Source of the DNA: Dyella amyloliquefaciens
GTDB lineage: Bacteria > Pseudomonadota > Gammaproteobacteria > Xanthomonadales > Rhodanobacteraceae
Length of the DNA: 64,000 bases
Assembly: GCF_004296575.1 (NCBI RefSeq)
Contig: NZ_SAYT01000001.1
Location: 1,055,973-1,119,972, forward strand
Direction of reading: 5' to 3'
Part shown: in pieces, positions 17,801-25,076 of the stretch
Layout: the number at the start of each line of letters is the position of its first letter
Position numbering within the stretch: position 1 is the stretch's first letter
Program-made: the position numbers and the translations under genes
The notes under the pieces: model-generated
What the model was told of the DNA's origin: nothing
Seen by the model: the letters and a program-made list of their open reading frames with translations, nothing else
Database searches by the model: none

Positions 17801-18262
17801 GACGATGTGAAGTGGGCAGCTGCGGTGACCAACCAGATGAAGCAGCAGTTCATGGACTACATCAACAACGACGACTACCTACGCAAGCACAAGGGTGAGA
17901 TCGCCGGCCGTAACGCGGACCGTGCCGCGTGGATCAGTCAGCTCGACCTGTCGTTCCGCCAGGAAATCCCTGGTCTGTTCGACGGCAATAAGGGCATCAT
18001 TTCGCTGGACATCTACAACTTCACCAACATGCTCAACAAGCGTTGGGGCGTGGAGCGTCGCGCGACCTTCCCGGGCGTGCGCAACTTGGCTGACGTGAGT
18101 GGCATCGACTCGAACGGCAACTACTACTACGACATCTCCGGCAAGAACTACAAGGACAAGGGCGGCAACTACGCGCCGAACGCGTCCCCGCTGCCGGTGA
18201 ACGAGTCGCTGAACCCGTCCCAGCGCTGGTCCGCCATGCTGAGTGTGAAGTACACGTTCTGA
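14888..18262 (+). CDS. Oar-like TonB-dependent receptor with carboxypeptidase-regulatory-like domain
   Basis: A 1124-residue outer-membrane receptor. The signal peptide is residues 1-26 (ending TAPVMAQ). A CarboxypepD_reg-like beta-sandwich spans about 30-105 (ISGRVVDANGQPVAGATVQI, TTDAAGRYSAQGL). The plug covers about 120-240 (RRELEATPTPNRSIQDVVRLDPRVTIT and GANVNAVTKSGTNDFHGSVYY). The barrel runs to the C-terminal aromatic end SAMLSVKYTF. Oar proteins are implicated in adhesion, development or export of protein cargo in Myxococcus and relatives; the substrate here is unknown. The start at 14888 gives the signal peptide directly; the longer frame from 14813 would run through the leader terminator. 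Expression is probably governed by the preceding RNA element. Confidence 0.92.
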   Translation: MNHSLRSKLLPVAIAALLATAPVMAQDTSSSISGRVVDANGQPVAGATVQIVHEPSGTTKSTTTDAAGRYSAQGLRVGGPFDVTASKDGGKVEQENVYLQLASDTAINLTIGAGQAAVQNLGGVTVSANTLAQTFNSDNKGLSTNLSRRELEATPTPNRSIQDVVRLDPRVTITDRDRGQISALGQNFRYNNITIDTVSAGDPFGLEDNGLASVGTPISQDTIEEYNISTANYDVSARRGVGANVNAVTKSGTNDFHGSVYYTYQNTNDMVGELKNANGQSSKYNGFDRNWTSGFTFGGPILKDKLFFFASYEESKKVGVGSSYGPSDSDYTNTVQGLTQAQVDSIISQAQKLGLTPGNYTDKFDLTDKRYLVKLDWNISSNHRASFRFNQTKEVQPIATASAVGYLNLSSNWYSKNRDSKSYTVNFFDDWTDKFSTESAISYASYDQARAALVGGDQPYIQIYPNNDATGGTNVAIGTEPSSQVNALSVKSWNAYFAGTVYLGDHTLKGGVDYERDQYYNAFLQRYFGSYQFNLASWPSGSWYNYQMKRPVNGYSLDDVAARYTLNQYGIFLQDTWQVTDRLSLQYGVRVDIPITDDQPLLNPCFAAAPGKAFTAYQADGKTPACVASKGGFGYANNTRVSGNRVVEPRLSFNYQFDTERMTQLRGGAGLFIANNPSVWLSNAYANNGYNVGTWNITDSKSGLPGTVLTNIGTKPAPSYDPNNPIIPGNSTTLGSSSAKMAVDTVDPSFKQPTVWKMNLALDRELPWMGIVGSVEWIHLQVRDAIFYKNINIGAPTGLSQDGRNLYWSANVKGTTGTASSNGLSSSNERANANPAFDRATTLLTNSHKGSSDNVTLSFKKAFANEWFGMVGFSWNRATDVNPGSSSVANSNYTNNVWVNPNEDKATTSAYSVPYRVIASLSWQHRFFGDYATTVSAMYDGHSGSPYSWTFGNDINGDGYARDLVYIPKSVDDVKWAAAVTNQMKQQFMDYINNDDYLRKHKGEIAGRNADRAAWISQLDLSFRQEIPGLFDGNKGIISLDIYNFTNMLNKRWGVERRATFPGVRNLADVSGIDSNGNYYYDISGKNYKDKGGNYAPNASPLPVNESLNPSQRWSAMLSVKYTF

Positions 18263-18286
18263 TTCCGTCGTAAAACCTTGCAAGCC

Positions 18287-18318
18287 AGCCGGCGCCTGAA
18301 AAGGCGCCGGCTTTTTTT
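18287..18318 (+). terminator. Intrinsic terminator after the Oar-like receptor
   Basis: The 10-bp stem AGCCGGCGCC/GGCGCCGGCT is followed by a T-run, 25 bases after the receptor stop. Confidence 0.93.
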
Positions 18319-18441
18319 ATGGGGAGTAACCGAAAAGGTCGCGGAGCTTGACCCTGCCATGCCCGGCGCGGGAAGCTAGAGGGTCCGTTTCGATCCCCAC
18401 GGACGTATGAGCCGCGAGGGCGCGGCCTGGAGAATGCTTCA

Positions 18442-19854
18442 ATGAATGACACCCAAGCCGGCAAGACCGGCCGAGCCGCCACCGTCAGCGCGCGTATTTC
18501 CCCCGCCGGTGGCCTGGACATCCTTTCCCGCAACGAAGTGGCACGCCTGCGCGATGCCAGTGGTTCGGGCATGCACGCCTTGCTGCGCCGCTGCGCGCTG
18601 GCGGTGCTGACCTCGGGCAGCATGAGCGACGATCCGCGCACGATCCTCGAGCAGTTTCCCGATTTCGACATCCAGGTGCTGCAGCAGGATCGCGGCATCA
18701 AGATCGAGCTGACCCACGCGCCGGCCCAGGCCTTCGTGGACGGCCAGATCATCCGCGGCATCAACGAGCTGCTGGTGGCCGTGGTGCGCGACATCGTCTA
18801 CGTGTCGACGCAGCTGGAGCAGGGCAACTTTGATCTGGACGACAGCGTGGGCCTCACCCATGCGGTGTTCGAGATCCTGCGCAACGCGCGCATCCTCAAG
18901 GCACAGATCGATCCGAACCTGGTGGTCTGCTGGGGCGGCCACTCGATCTCGCGCGACGAGTACGAATACACCAAGCAGGTGGGCTACCAGCTCGGCCTGC
19001 GCAGCATGGATATCTGCACGGGTTGCGGCCCGGGCGCCATGAAGGGCCCGATGAAGGGTGCCACCATCGCCCACGCCAAGCAGCGTCGCCGCAACAACCG
19101 CTACATCGGCATCACCGAGCCGGGCATCATCGCCGCCGAGTCGCCGAACCCGATCGTGAACCACCTGGTGATCATGCCGGACATCGAGAAGCGTCTCGAA
19201 GCCTTCGTGCGCATGGGTCACGGCATCATCGTGTTCCCGGGTGGCGTGGGTACCGCCGAAGAAATCCTCTACCTGCTCGGTATCCTGCTGCATCCGGACA
19301 ATGCCGGCGTGCCGTTCCCGTTCATCCTGACCGGCCCCAGGCAGTCGGCGGCGTATTTCGAGCAGATCGATCGCTTCCTGCGCCTTACCCTGGGCGACAG
19401 CGTGGCGGAGCATTACCAGATCATCATCGACGACCCGGCCGCCGTGGCGCGTGCGATGGTTCGCGGCATCGACAAGGTGCGCAACTATCGCCTGGACAAC
19501 AAGGACGCGTTCTTCTTCAACTGGGCGCTCAATATCCCTTACGCGTTCCAGCTGCCGTTCCGTCCGACCCACGAGGCGATGCGCAGTCTCGCCATCCATC
19601 GCGACCGCCCGCGCCACGAACTGGCTGCGGACCTGCGTCGTGCGTTCTCCGGCATCGTGGCCGGCAACGTAAAGGAAGAGGGTCTGCGCGCCATCGAGAA
19701 GAACGGTCCGTTCGATATCGACGGCGATGCCGATGTCATGCAGTCGCTGGACGAATTGCTCAAGGCGTTCGTGGCCCAGGACCGCATGAAACTGCCCGGT
19801 GGAACGGCGTACGTGCCTTGCTACCGTGTGCTCACCGGTGAGACGGCCCACTGA
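18442..19854 (+). CDS. ppnN: Pyrimidine/purine nucleotide 5-prime-monophosphate nucleosidase (LOG family)
   Basis: PpnN (YgdH) hydrolyses nucleoside monophosphates to base and ribose 5-phosphate, and in E. coli is activated by (p)ppGpp. The 470-residue length and three-part layout match: N-terminal DUF4478-like region (about 20-160), a central Rossmann-like LOG domain with CTGCGPGAMKGPMKGA and the signature FPGGVGTAEEILYLLG near residues 265-280, and the C-terminal DUF3412-like region (DNKDAFFFNWALNIPYAFQLPF). The start at ATG 18442 follows a GGAG element. The tRNA-Asn gene follows 65 bases later. Confidence 0.93.
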   Translation: MNDTQAGKTGRAATVSARISPAGGLDILSRNEVARLRDASGSGMHALLRRCALAVLTSGSMSDDPRTILEQFPDFDIQVLQQDRGIKIELTHAPAQAFVDGQIIRGINELLVAVVRDIVYVSTQLEQGNFDLDDSVGLTHAVFEILRNARILKAQIDPNLVVCWGGHSISRDEYEYTKQVGYQLGLRSMDICTGCGPGAMKGPMKGATIAHAKQRRRNNRYIGITEPGIIAAESPNPIVNHLVIMPDIEKRLEAFVRMGHGIIVFPGGVGTAEEILYLLGILLHPDNAGVPFPFILTGPRQSAAYFEQIDRFLRLTLGDSVAEHYQIIIDDPAAVARAMVRGIDKVRNYRLDNKDAFFFNWALNIPYAFQLPFRPTHEAMRSLAIHRDRPRHELAADLRRAFSGIVAGNVKEEGLRAIEKNGPFDIDGDADVMQSLDELLKAFVAQDRMKLPGGTAYVPCYRVLTGETAH

Positions 19855-19876
19855 GAAAGTTTTGGGGAAAAACGTC

Positions 19877-19907
19877 TTGACAGTTCGGAGTCGGGTATTC
19901 AAACTAT
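19877..19907 (+). promoter_or_regulatory. Probable tRNA-Asn promoter
   Basis: A perfect -35 TTGACA (19877-19882) is followed by an imperfect -10 region (CAAACT/AACTAT, 19900-19907), ending 13 bases before the tRNA 5-prime end. Confidence 0.5.
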
Positions 19908-19919
19908 CCGACTCACCCC

Positions 19920-19996
19920 GCCCGAATAGCTCAGCCGGTTAGAGCACTTGACTGTTAATCAGGGGGTCGTTGGTTCGAGTCCAACTTCGGGCGCCA
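19920..19996 (+). tRNA. tRNA-Asn (GTT)
   Basis: The acceptor GCCCGAA pairs with TTCGGGC, discriminator G, with CCA encoded. The D-arm is GCTCAGCCGGTTAGAGC, the anticodon loop CTGTTAA with anticodon GTT, and the T-arm GGTTCGAGTCC. All four stems form; length 77. Confidence 0.97.
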
Positions 19997-20004
19997 TATT
20001 CAGC

Positions 20005-20030
20005 AAAGCCTCGCAGAAATGCGGGGCTTT
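20005..20030. terminator. Terminator between tRNA-Asn and fimT-like gene
   Basis: The hairpin AAAGCCTCGCA/TGCGGGGCTTT with a GAAA-type loop has A and T flanks, so it could stop transcription from the tRNA and from the convergent pseudopilin gene. Confidence 0.75.
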
Positions 20031-20055
20031 GTGCTTTTCGGGCCTTGAGCGGCGT

Positions 20056-20607
20056 TCATTCGTTCTTCGCGCATCGAATCGCCTGCGCTTCCGTAGCTTT
20101 CGCACCGCGGATGCGGCCCGCATTCGTCACGGTGACGGCAAGCGCGCCATCGGTCTCTCCCGGGCGACAGATGGTGAAGCTGGCATTGCTGCCACCGGCC
20201 GAGCCATCGGGCTGGAAGCGGATGCGGCGACGTCCTGCAGTGCTGACGATGTTCAGCTGCTCGTGTCCGCCATCGGCCAGGGCGGGGCTGCCGTCCAGTT
20301 GATCGGTGTGATCGCCGTGGTAATGCCCTGTCAGCCAGCCGGTCTCCCAGTGCAGGTCATCGGTGCACTGCCGGCCATCGCGTGTGGGGCACAGCATGAC
20401 GCGGTGCCGGGTCTGAACGGCCAGCGCTCGCGCCTGCTGGAGCGCGGTTATGATGTCGGATTGCGCGACCTGGAGCCGGTTGCGGGCTACCAGATGCCCC
20501 AGGGCTGGCGCCGCCACGCAGGCGAGCACGGCCACGATGGCGGTGGTCACTATCTGTTCGATCAGTGTGAAGCCGCGTCCCCGCGTCGAGTCCTGATGTC
20601 CTTGCAT
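20056..20607 (-). CDS. GspH/FimT family pseudopilin
   Basis: A 183-residue type IV (pseudo)pilin. The prepilin peptidase site is RG/FTLIEQ (cleavage after Gly12, with Glu at +5), followed by the hydrophobic helix IVTTAIVAVLACVAAPALGHLV. The C-terminal domain has the GspH/FimT pattern (QSDIITALQQARALAVQTRHRVMLCP; RIRFQPDGSAGGSNASFTIC) with a cysteine pair. FimT-like minor pilins help assemble type IV pili, and some bind DNA for uptake. No other pilus genes are next to it here, so it is isolated from its system. The convergent neighbour is tRNA-Asn. Confidence 0.88.
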   Translation of the reverse strand: MQGHQDSTRGRGFTLIEQIVTTAIVAVLACVAAPALGHLVARNRLQVAQSDIITALQQARALAVQTRHRVMLCPTRDGRQCTDDLHWETGWLTGHYHGDHTDQLDGSPALADGGHEQLNIVSTAGRRRIRFQPDGSAGGSNASFTICRPGETDGALAVTVTNAGRIRGAKATEAQAIRCAKNE

Positions 20608-20696
20608 GTGCGCCTCCCTGCGCCATGGAAGGATGGAGGCTAGCGAGCACTTGCATGATCGGCAGTCATCGCGCCCAACGGGCAGGCGTCATAGGC

Positions 20697-20717
20697 TGCT
20701 GACAGGCCCTGTCAGCA
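20697..20717. promoter_or_regulatory. Perfect 21-bp palindrome at the uvrB promoter
   Basis: Ten-base arms TGCTGACAGG/CCTGTCAGCA surround one central base. It ends nine bases before a -10-like TAAAAT (20726-20731), thus covering the -35 position. That placement fits a repressor operator. It does not match the E. coli LexA consensus, so the regulator is open. Confidence 0.55.
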
Positions 20718-20759
20718 GGGCGATTTAAAATGCCCGTATGCGACCGCATGTGGAATGCC

Positions 20760-22784
20760 ATGACTGACCGCTTCGAACTCGTTTCCCCCTACAAGCCATC
20801 GGGCGACCAGCCCAATGCGATCCGGATGCTGAGCGAGGGCTTCGAGGCCGGGCTCGCGGCGCAGACGCTGCTGGGCGTTACCGGCTCGGGCAAGACCTTC
20901 ACGATCGCCAACGTGATCGAGAAGATCCAGCGCCCCACCATCGTGCTGGCGCCAAACAAGACGCTGGCGGCGCAGCTGTATGGCGAGTTCAAGGAGTTCT
21001 TCCCGCACAACGCGGTGGAGTACTTCGTCAGCTACTACGACTACTACCAGCCCGAAGCCTATGTGGTGGCGTCGGATACCTTCATCGAGAAGGATGCATC
21101 GATCAACGACCACATCGAGCAAATGCGACTGGCGGCGACCAAGGCGTTGCTGTCGCGCAAGGACTCGTTGATCGTGGCCACGGTGTCCGCGATCTACGGC
21201 CTGGGCGATCCGGAGGACTATCTGTCGCTTCGCCTGATCCTCGCCAAGGGCGAGCGCATCGACCAGCGTGCGCTGATCCGCCAGCTCACCGAGCTGCAGT
21301 ACACGCGCAACGAAATGGAGCTGCGCCGCGGTACGTATCGCGTGCGCGGCGAAGTGATCGACGTCTTTCCGGCCGAATCGGAAACCGAAGCGCTGCGTAT
21401 CGAACTCTTCGATGGTGAAGTCGAGAACATGGCGCTGTTCGATCCGCTGACCGGCGAAACGATCCGCAAGGTGCCTCGCTACACGGTGTATCCGCGTACG
21501 CATTACGCGAGTACGCGCGAAAGTGTGCTCAACGCGATCGAGACCATCAAGGTCGAGCTGAAGGAGCGACTGGAGCAGCTCTACAAGGACAACAAGCTGG
21601 TCGAGGCGCAGCGCCTGGACCAACGCACGCGTTTCGACATCGAGATGATGGCGGAAGTGGGCTACTGCCAGGGCATCGAGAACTACTCGCGCCATCTCAC
21701 GCGGCGCGGTGCCGGCGAGCCGCCGCCGACGCTGTTCGATTACCTGCCGCCGGATGCGCTGCTGGTGGTCGACGAGTCGCACGTGACCATTCCGCAGCTG
21801 GGCGCCATGTACAAGGGCGACCGCTCGCGCAAGGAGACGCTGGTGGAGTTCGGCTTCCGCCTGCCTTCGGCGATGGACAATCGCCCGCTGCGTTTCGAGG
21901 AATGGGAGGCGCGCGCCCCGCGTTCGATCTATGTATCGGCGACGCCGCGCGATTACGAGCTGCAGAAGTCGGGCGACGCGATCGTCGAGCTGGTCGTGCG
22001 GCCCACGGGCCTGATTGATCCGGAAGTCGAGGTGCGACCGGTGCGTACCCAGGTGGACGATCTGCTGGGCGAGGTCCACAAGCGTGTCGCCATGGGTGAC
22101 CGCGTGCTGGTCACCACCTTGACCAAACGCATGGCCGAGAACCTCACCGAGTACCTCGGCGAGCACGACGTGAAGGTGCGTTACCTGCACTCGGACATCG
22201 AGACGGTGGAGCGCGTGGAAATCATACGTGACCTGCGTTTGGGCGAGTTCGATGTGCTGGTGGGCATCAACCTGCTGCGCGAGGGCCTCGACATGCCCGA
22301 GGTGTCGCTGGTGGCGATTCTCGATGCGGACAAGGAAGGGTTCCTTCGTTCGACGGGCTCGCTGATCCAGACCATCGGCCGTGCAGCCCGCAACGTACGC
22401 GGCAAGGCGATTCTCTATGCCGACTCGGTGACTCGGTCGATGAAGGCGGCGATGGACGAGACCGCTCGCCGCCGTGAAAAGCAGCAGGCCTACAACGAGG
22501 CGAATGGCATCACACCGCAATCAGTGGTGCGGCGCATTGTCGACATCATGGAAGGCGCGCGCAGCGAAGTGCCGGGACGCGGTCGCAGCCGTCGTGGCGA
22601 ACGGAAGACGGCGGCTGTGGCGGAGCATGGCGCGGACTACAGCGCCATGAACGCCGACCAGGCGGCCGCCATGGTCAAGAAGCTGGAGGCGCAGATGTAC
22701 AAGCACGCCGAGAACCTGGAGTTCGAGGAGGCCGCCCGGATCCGCGACCAGATCCATCAGCTGCGGGAAAAATCCCTTCGGTAA
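20760..22784 (+). CDS. uvrB: UvrABC excinuclease subunit B
   Basis: UvrB is the damage-verification helicase of nucleotide excision repair. In 674 residues: Walker [11 protein letters not shown] (about 38-47), the beta-hairpin region [25 protein letters not shown] (Walker B region), helicase motifs ([39 protein letters not shown]), and a C-terminal UVR domain ([28 protein letters not shown]) that contacts UvrC. I start at 20760 ([17 protein letters not shown]), the usual family start. The upstream ATG at 20730 lies inside the proposed -10 box and is unlikely to be transcribed. The palindrome at 20697-20717 may regulate it. Confidence 0.97.
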   Translation: MTDRFELVSPYKPSGDQPNAIRMLSEGFEAGLAAQTLLGVTGSGKTFTIANVIEKIQRPTIVLAPNKTLAAQLYGEFKEFFPHNAVEYFVSYYDYYQPEAYVVASDTFIEKDASINDHIEQMRLAATKALLSRKDSLIVATVSAIYGLGDPEDYLSLRLILAKGERIDQRALIRQLTELQYTRNEMELRRGTYRVRGEVIDVFPAESETEALRIELFDGEVENMALFDPLTGETIRKVPRYTVYPRTHYASTRESVLNAIETIKVELKERLEQLYKDNKLVEAQRLDQRTRFDIEMMAEVGYCQGIENYSRHLTRRGAGEPPPTLFDYLPPDALLVVDESHVTIPQLGAMYKGDRSRKETLVEFGFRLPSAMDNRPLRFEEWEARAPRSIYVSATPRDYELQKSGDAIVELVVRPTGLIDPEVEVRPVRTQVDDLLGEVHKRVAMGDRVLVTTLTKRMAENLTEYLGEHDVKVRYLHSDIETVERVEIIRDLRLGEFDVLVGINLLREGLDMPEVSLVAILDADKEGFLRSTGSLIQTIGRAARNVRGKAILYADSVTRSMKAAMDETARRREKQQAYNEANGITPQSVVRRIVDIMEGARSEVPGRGRSRRGERKTAAVAEHGADYSAMNADQAAAMVKKLEAQMYKHAENLEFEEAARIRDQIHQLREKSLR

Positions 22785-22803
22785 CGGTGTGCCACCGGGG
22801 CGG

Positions 22804-22832
22804 TTGTCGTCTGCCTCGGGAGCACGTATACT
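22804..22832 (+). promoter_or_regulatory. tRNA-Val promoter
   Basis: The -35 TTGTCG (22804-22809), a 17-base spacer and the -10 TATACT (22827-22832) are followed 33 bases later by the tRNA. Confidence 0.75.
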
Positions 22833-22864
22833 GCGCGGCTCGCACGGCTTGCCGGGCGAGCTTC

Positions 22865-22939
22865 GGGCGGTTAGCTCAGCGGTAGAGCACTACCTTGACA
22901 TGGTAGGGGTCACAAGTTCGATCCTTGTACCGCCCACCA
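22865..22939 (+). tRNA. tRNA-Val (GAC)
   Basis: The acceptor GGGCGGT pairs with ACCGCCC, discriminator A and encoded CCA. The anticodon stem is CTACC/GGTAG with loop TTGACAT (anticodon GAC). The T-arm is ACAAG-TTCGATC-CTTGT. Length 75. Confidence 0.97.
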
Positions 22940-22948
22940 ATACCGATG

Positions 22949-22985
22949 AAACGGCGCGACCTTCGGGTTCGCGCCGTTTCTTTTT
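22949..22985 (+). terminator. Intrinsic terminator after tRNA-Val
   Basis: The 11-bp stem AAACGGCGCGA/TCGCGCCGTTT is followed by TTTCTTTTT. Confidence 0.9.
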
Positions 22986-23100
22986 GCGTCCGGGGCGTCG
23001 ATTCGACGGATGGCCGGTCTTGGCGCCTGTGTGATCTGCAGGCAGACAGAGACGGTAACCGCGGCGATACTTGGCCACTGTTGCCCCAAGGAGTTGGTCG

Positions 23101-23547
23101 ATGACGTACCTGTGGATCAAGAGCTTCCATCTGTTGTTCGTCATGGCCTGGATGGCCACGGTGTTCTATCTGCCGCGCATTCTGGTGAACGTCGCCGAGG
23201 CGGGCAGCGAACCGGCGGTGAAAGCTCGGCTGGTGCTGATGGGGCGACGTCTGTATCGCTTTGGCCACAACATGTTCGGCCTGGCCTTTCTGCTCGGGCT
23301 GACGCTGTGGCAGGGCTGGCGGGTGTTTCCCGGTGTGCTGCCCAATTTCGGCGATGCGCACTGGCTGCACGCCAAATTGTTCCTGGTCGCCCTGCTGCTG
23401 GCCTACTTCATCTGGACGGGGCGCCTGCTGAAGCGCAGCGAGAATGGCGGGGCGCTGCCCTCGTCCAGGATGCTGCGCATCATGAACGAGCTGCCGGTGT
23501 TCGTGCTGCTGGGCGTGATCTTCCTGGTCATCGCCAAGCCGTTCTAA
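23101..23547 (+). CDS. hemJ: HemJ/CopD family membrane protein, probable protoporphyrinogen IX oxidase
   Basis: A 148-residue protein with four predicted membrane helices and the HemJ (UPF0093) signature at its start: YLWIKSFHLLFVMAWMATVFYLPRILV, with the conserved helix-1 His10. HAKLFLVALLLAYFIW holds the conserved His/Lys of helix 3. HemJ oxidises protoporphyrinogen IX to protoporphyrin IX in haem synthesis in many bacteria that lack HemG/HemY; whether it is the only such enzyme here cannot be known. Some databases call this group CopD. The ATG at 23101 has AAGGAG upstream. It stands alone between tRNA-Val and a REP pair. Confidence 0.82.
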   Translation: MTYLWIKSFHLLFVMAWMATVFYLPRILVNVAEAGSEPAVKARLVLMGRRLYRFGHNMFGLAFLLGLTLWQGWRVFPGVLPNFGDAHWLHAKLFLVALLLAYFIWTGRLLKRSENGGALPSSRMLRIMNELPVFVLLGVIFLVIAKPF

Positions 23548-23561
23548 ACACGGATTTCCTT

Positions 23562-23642
23562 GTGGGAGCGCACCCTGTGCGCGACTGCGGAGCATCGGTG
23601 TCGGGGCTCCGTAGGCTTGTCGCGCACAGGGTGCGCTCCCAC
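23562..23642. repeat. Inverted pair of GTGGGAGC-type REP palindromes
   Basis: GTGGGAGCGCACCCTGTGCG... (23562-23584) and its inverse (23620-23642) form an inverted pair with a 35-base spacer, the same spacing as the pair at 7304-7384. They lie between the convergent hemJ and epimerase genes, where a read-through-blocking hairpin would fit. No separate terminator is visible here. Confidence 0.88.
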
Positions 23643-23663
23643 AGCTTCATGGCTACGCGCGGC

Positions 23664-24677
23664 TTACTCCTCGCGCTGGAAATACTCGCGATACCACGCC
23701 ACGAAATGCGCCACACCTTCTTCGATGGACGTGCTTGGCGCATAACCCACATCGCGGCGTAACGCCGACAGATCGGCCCAGGTGTCGGGCACATCGCCGG
23801 GCTGCATCGGCAGCAGGCGCTTTTCCACCGTCCGGCCCAGGTGTTGCTCCATCAGCTCGATGAAGCGCAGCAGCTGCACCGGCTGGTCGTTGCCGATGTT
23901 GTAGACGCGATAGGGGGCGCTGGACGTGCCGGGGCTGGGTTTGAGCGCGTCATGGGCGGGATCGGGCAGGGCGACATGGTCCAGCGTCCGCATCACGCCT
24001 TCGACGATGTCATCGATATACGTGAAGTCGCGGCTGTGGTTGCCGTAGTTGAAAACGTCGAGCGGCTCGCCGCGACTGATGCGGTCGGCGAACAGCATGG
24101 GCGACATATCCGGGCGTCCCCACGGGCCATAGACCGTGAAGAAGCGCAGGCCGGTGGTGGGCAAGTCGTACAGATGGCTGTATGTATGCGCCATCAGCTC
24201 GTTGGCCTTCTTGCTCGCGGCGTACAGGCTGACGGGATGATCGACGGCATCTTCGATCGCAAACGGCATTTTTCGGTTGGCGCCGTACACGGAGCTGGAA
24301 GAGGCGTACACAAGGTGCTCGACCTTGCCGTGGCGGCATGCTTCGAGGATGTTCACGAAGCCGACGAGATTGCTCTGTACATAGGCCTGGGGATTCTTCA
24401 GCGAGTAGCGCACGCCGGCCTGGGCCGCCAGATTCACCACGCGCTGTGGCTCGAAATCCGCAAAGGCGCGATTTACTGCATCGGTGTCGGCCAGGTCGGC
24501 GCGCAGATGGGTGTAGTTCGGGTGTGCGGCAAACCGGGCGAGGCGGGCTTCCTTGAGCGTCGGGTCGTAGTAGTCGTTATGGTTATCGACGCCGTAGACC
24601 TCATCGCCGCGAGCCAGCAGGCGCTGCGCAAGAGCGGAGCCGATGAAGCCCGCGGTACCGGTAACGAGGACGCGCAT
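23664..24677 (-). CDS. NAD-dependent epimerase, UDP-glucuronate 4-epimerase-like
   Basis: An extended SDR of 337 residues with the dinucleotide motif VTGTAGFIGSALAQ at 5-18, DNHNDYYDPTLKEARL (typical of the UDP-glucuronate 4-epimerase/LpsL group), LAAQAGVRYSLKNPQAYVQSN, SSSSVYG, and the catalytic YAASKKANE. The substrate motif TGLRFFTVYGPWGRPDMS also fits. It would interconvert UDP-glucuronate and UDP-galacturonate for surface polysaccharide; the substrate is inferred from motif similarity only. The start at 24677 begins directly at the Rossmann fold. No polysaccharide genes adjoin it. Confidence 0.85.
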   Translation of the reverse strand: MRVLVTGTAGFIGSALAQRLLARGDEVYGVDNHNDYYDPTLKEARLARFAAHPNYTHLRADLADTDAVNRAFADFEPQRVVNLAAQAGVRYSLKNPQAYVQSNLVGFVNILEACRHGKVEHLVYASSSSVYGANRKMPFAIEDAVDHPVSLYAASKKANELMAHTYSHLYDLPTTGLRFFTVYGPWGRPDMSPMLFADRISRGEPLDVFNYGNHSRDFTYIDDIVEGVMRTLDHVALPDPAHDALKPSPGTSSAPYRVYNIGNDQPVQLLRFIELMEQHLGRTVEKRLLPMQPGDVPDTWADLSALRRDVGYAPSTSIEEGVAHFVAWYREYFQREE

Positions 24678-24831
24678 GAGGAAACCCCTGGAAGTGAGCC
24701 GGGCATTGTATCGCCAGGACGCTGAGACAGCCTGCTGAATTGACAGCCCAAGGTCGGCTAAACTAGCGTCCCAGTACGCATTCATCGGAGACAAGGTGGC
24801 CCGCGCCTAAAGCGCCGGTCGAGCGTGTGAC

Positions 24832-24858
24832 ATGGCAACTACGAGCTTCCACTGCTGA
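24832..24858 (+). CDS. Possible thrS leader peptide (8 codons)
   Basis: ATG GCA ACT ACG AGC TTC CAC TGC TGA would encode MATTSFHC, with two adjacent Thr codons, 26 bases before an intrinsic terminator (24883-24906) and 218 bases before thrS. This is the layout of a transcription attenuator sensing threonyl-tRNA. Against it, only two Thr codons are present and no strong ribosome site precedes it. Treat it as a hypothesis. Confidence 0.3.
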   Translation: MATTSFHC

Positions 24859-24882
24859 CCCACGCCACGCCTTGTTTTCAGG

Positions 24883-24906
24883 AAGGGCGCCTGGCGCTCT
24901 TTTTTT
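24883..24906 (+). terminator. Terminator in the thrS leader region
   Basis: AAGGGCGC/GCGCTCTT (one G-T pair, 3-base loop) is followed by seven Ts. With TTGACA at 24740-24745 and TAAACT at 24759-24764 (spacing only 13) upstream, this would end a roughly 130-base RNA, so it either attenuates the thrS operon or ends a separate small RNA. Confidence 0.7.
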
Positions 24907-24922
24907 ATGGGTTTTATTTGTG

Positions 24923-25030
24923 CTCGCCGTCCTGGCGAGCAAGAGCCAAACCGGCCATCCATGGCCGGACGATTGATGGGATGCCCGCCATCCAGGCGGG
25001 CGAAGCCAAACCGGCCATCCATGGCCGGAC
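24923..25030. repeat. Row of four short palindromes upstream of thrS
   Basis: Four hairpins follow one another: CTCGCC/GGCGAG (24923-24938), CCGGCCATCCATGGCCGG (24951-24968), GCCCGCC/GGCGGGC (24983-25001), and a second CCGGCCATCCATGGCCGG (25011-25028). The second and fourth sit in a 26-base exact direct repeat (24945-24970 and 25005-25030). A relative is found at 29066-29083. The segment is non-coding. Confidence 0.85.
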
Positions 25031-25076
25031 TCTTCAAAAGAGCACGCTTTGATAGAGCGGGCGAACAGGTACTGAC

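Noticed and set aside
19920..19996. Integrated element at a tRNA gene (also checked at 22865-22939 and 33447-33523)
   Set aside because: No integrase, no duplicated tRNA 3-prime end and no foreign-looking genes lie next to any of the three tRNAs.
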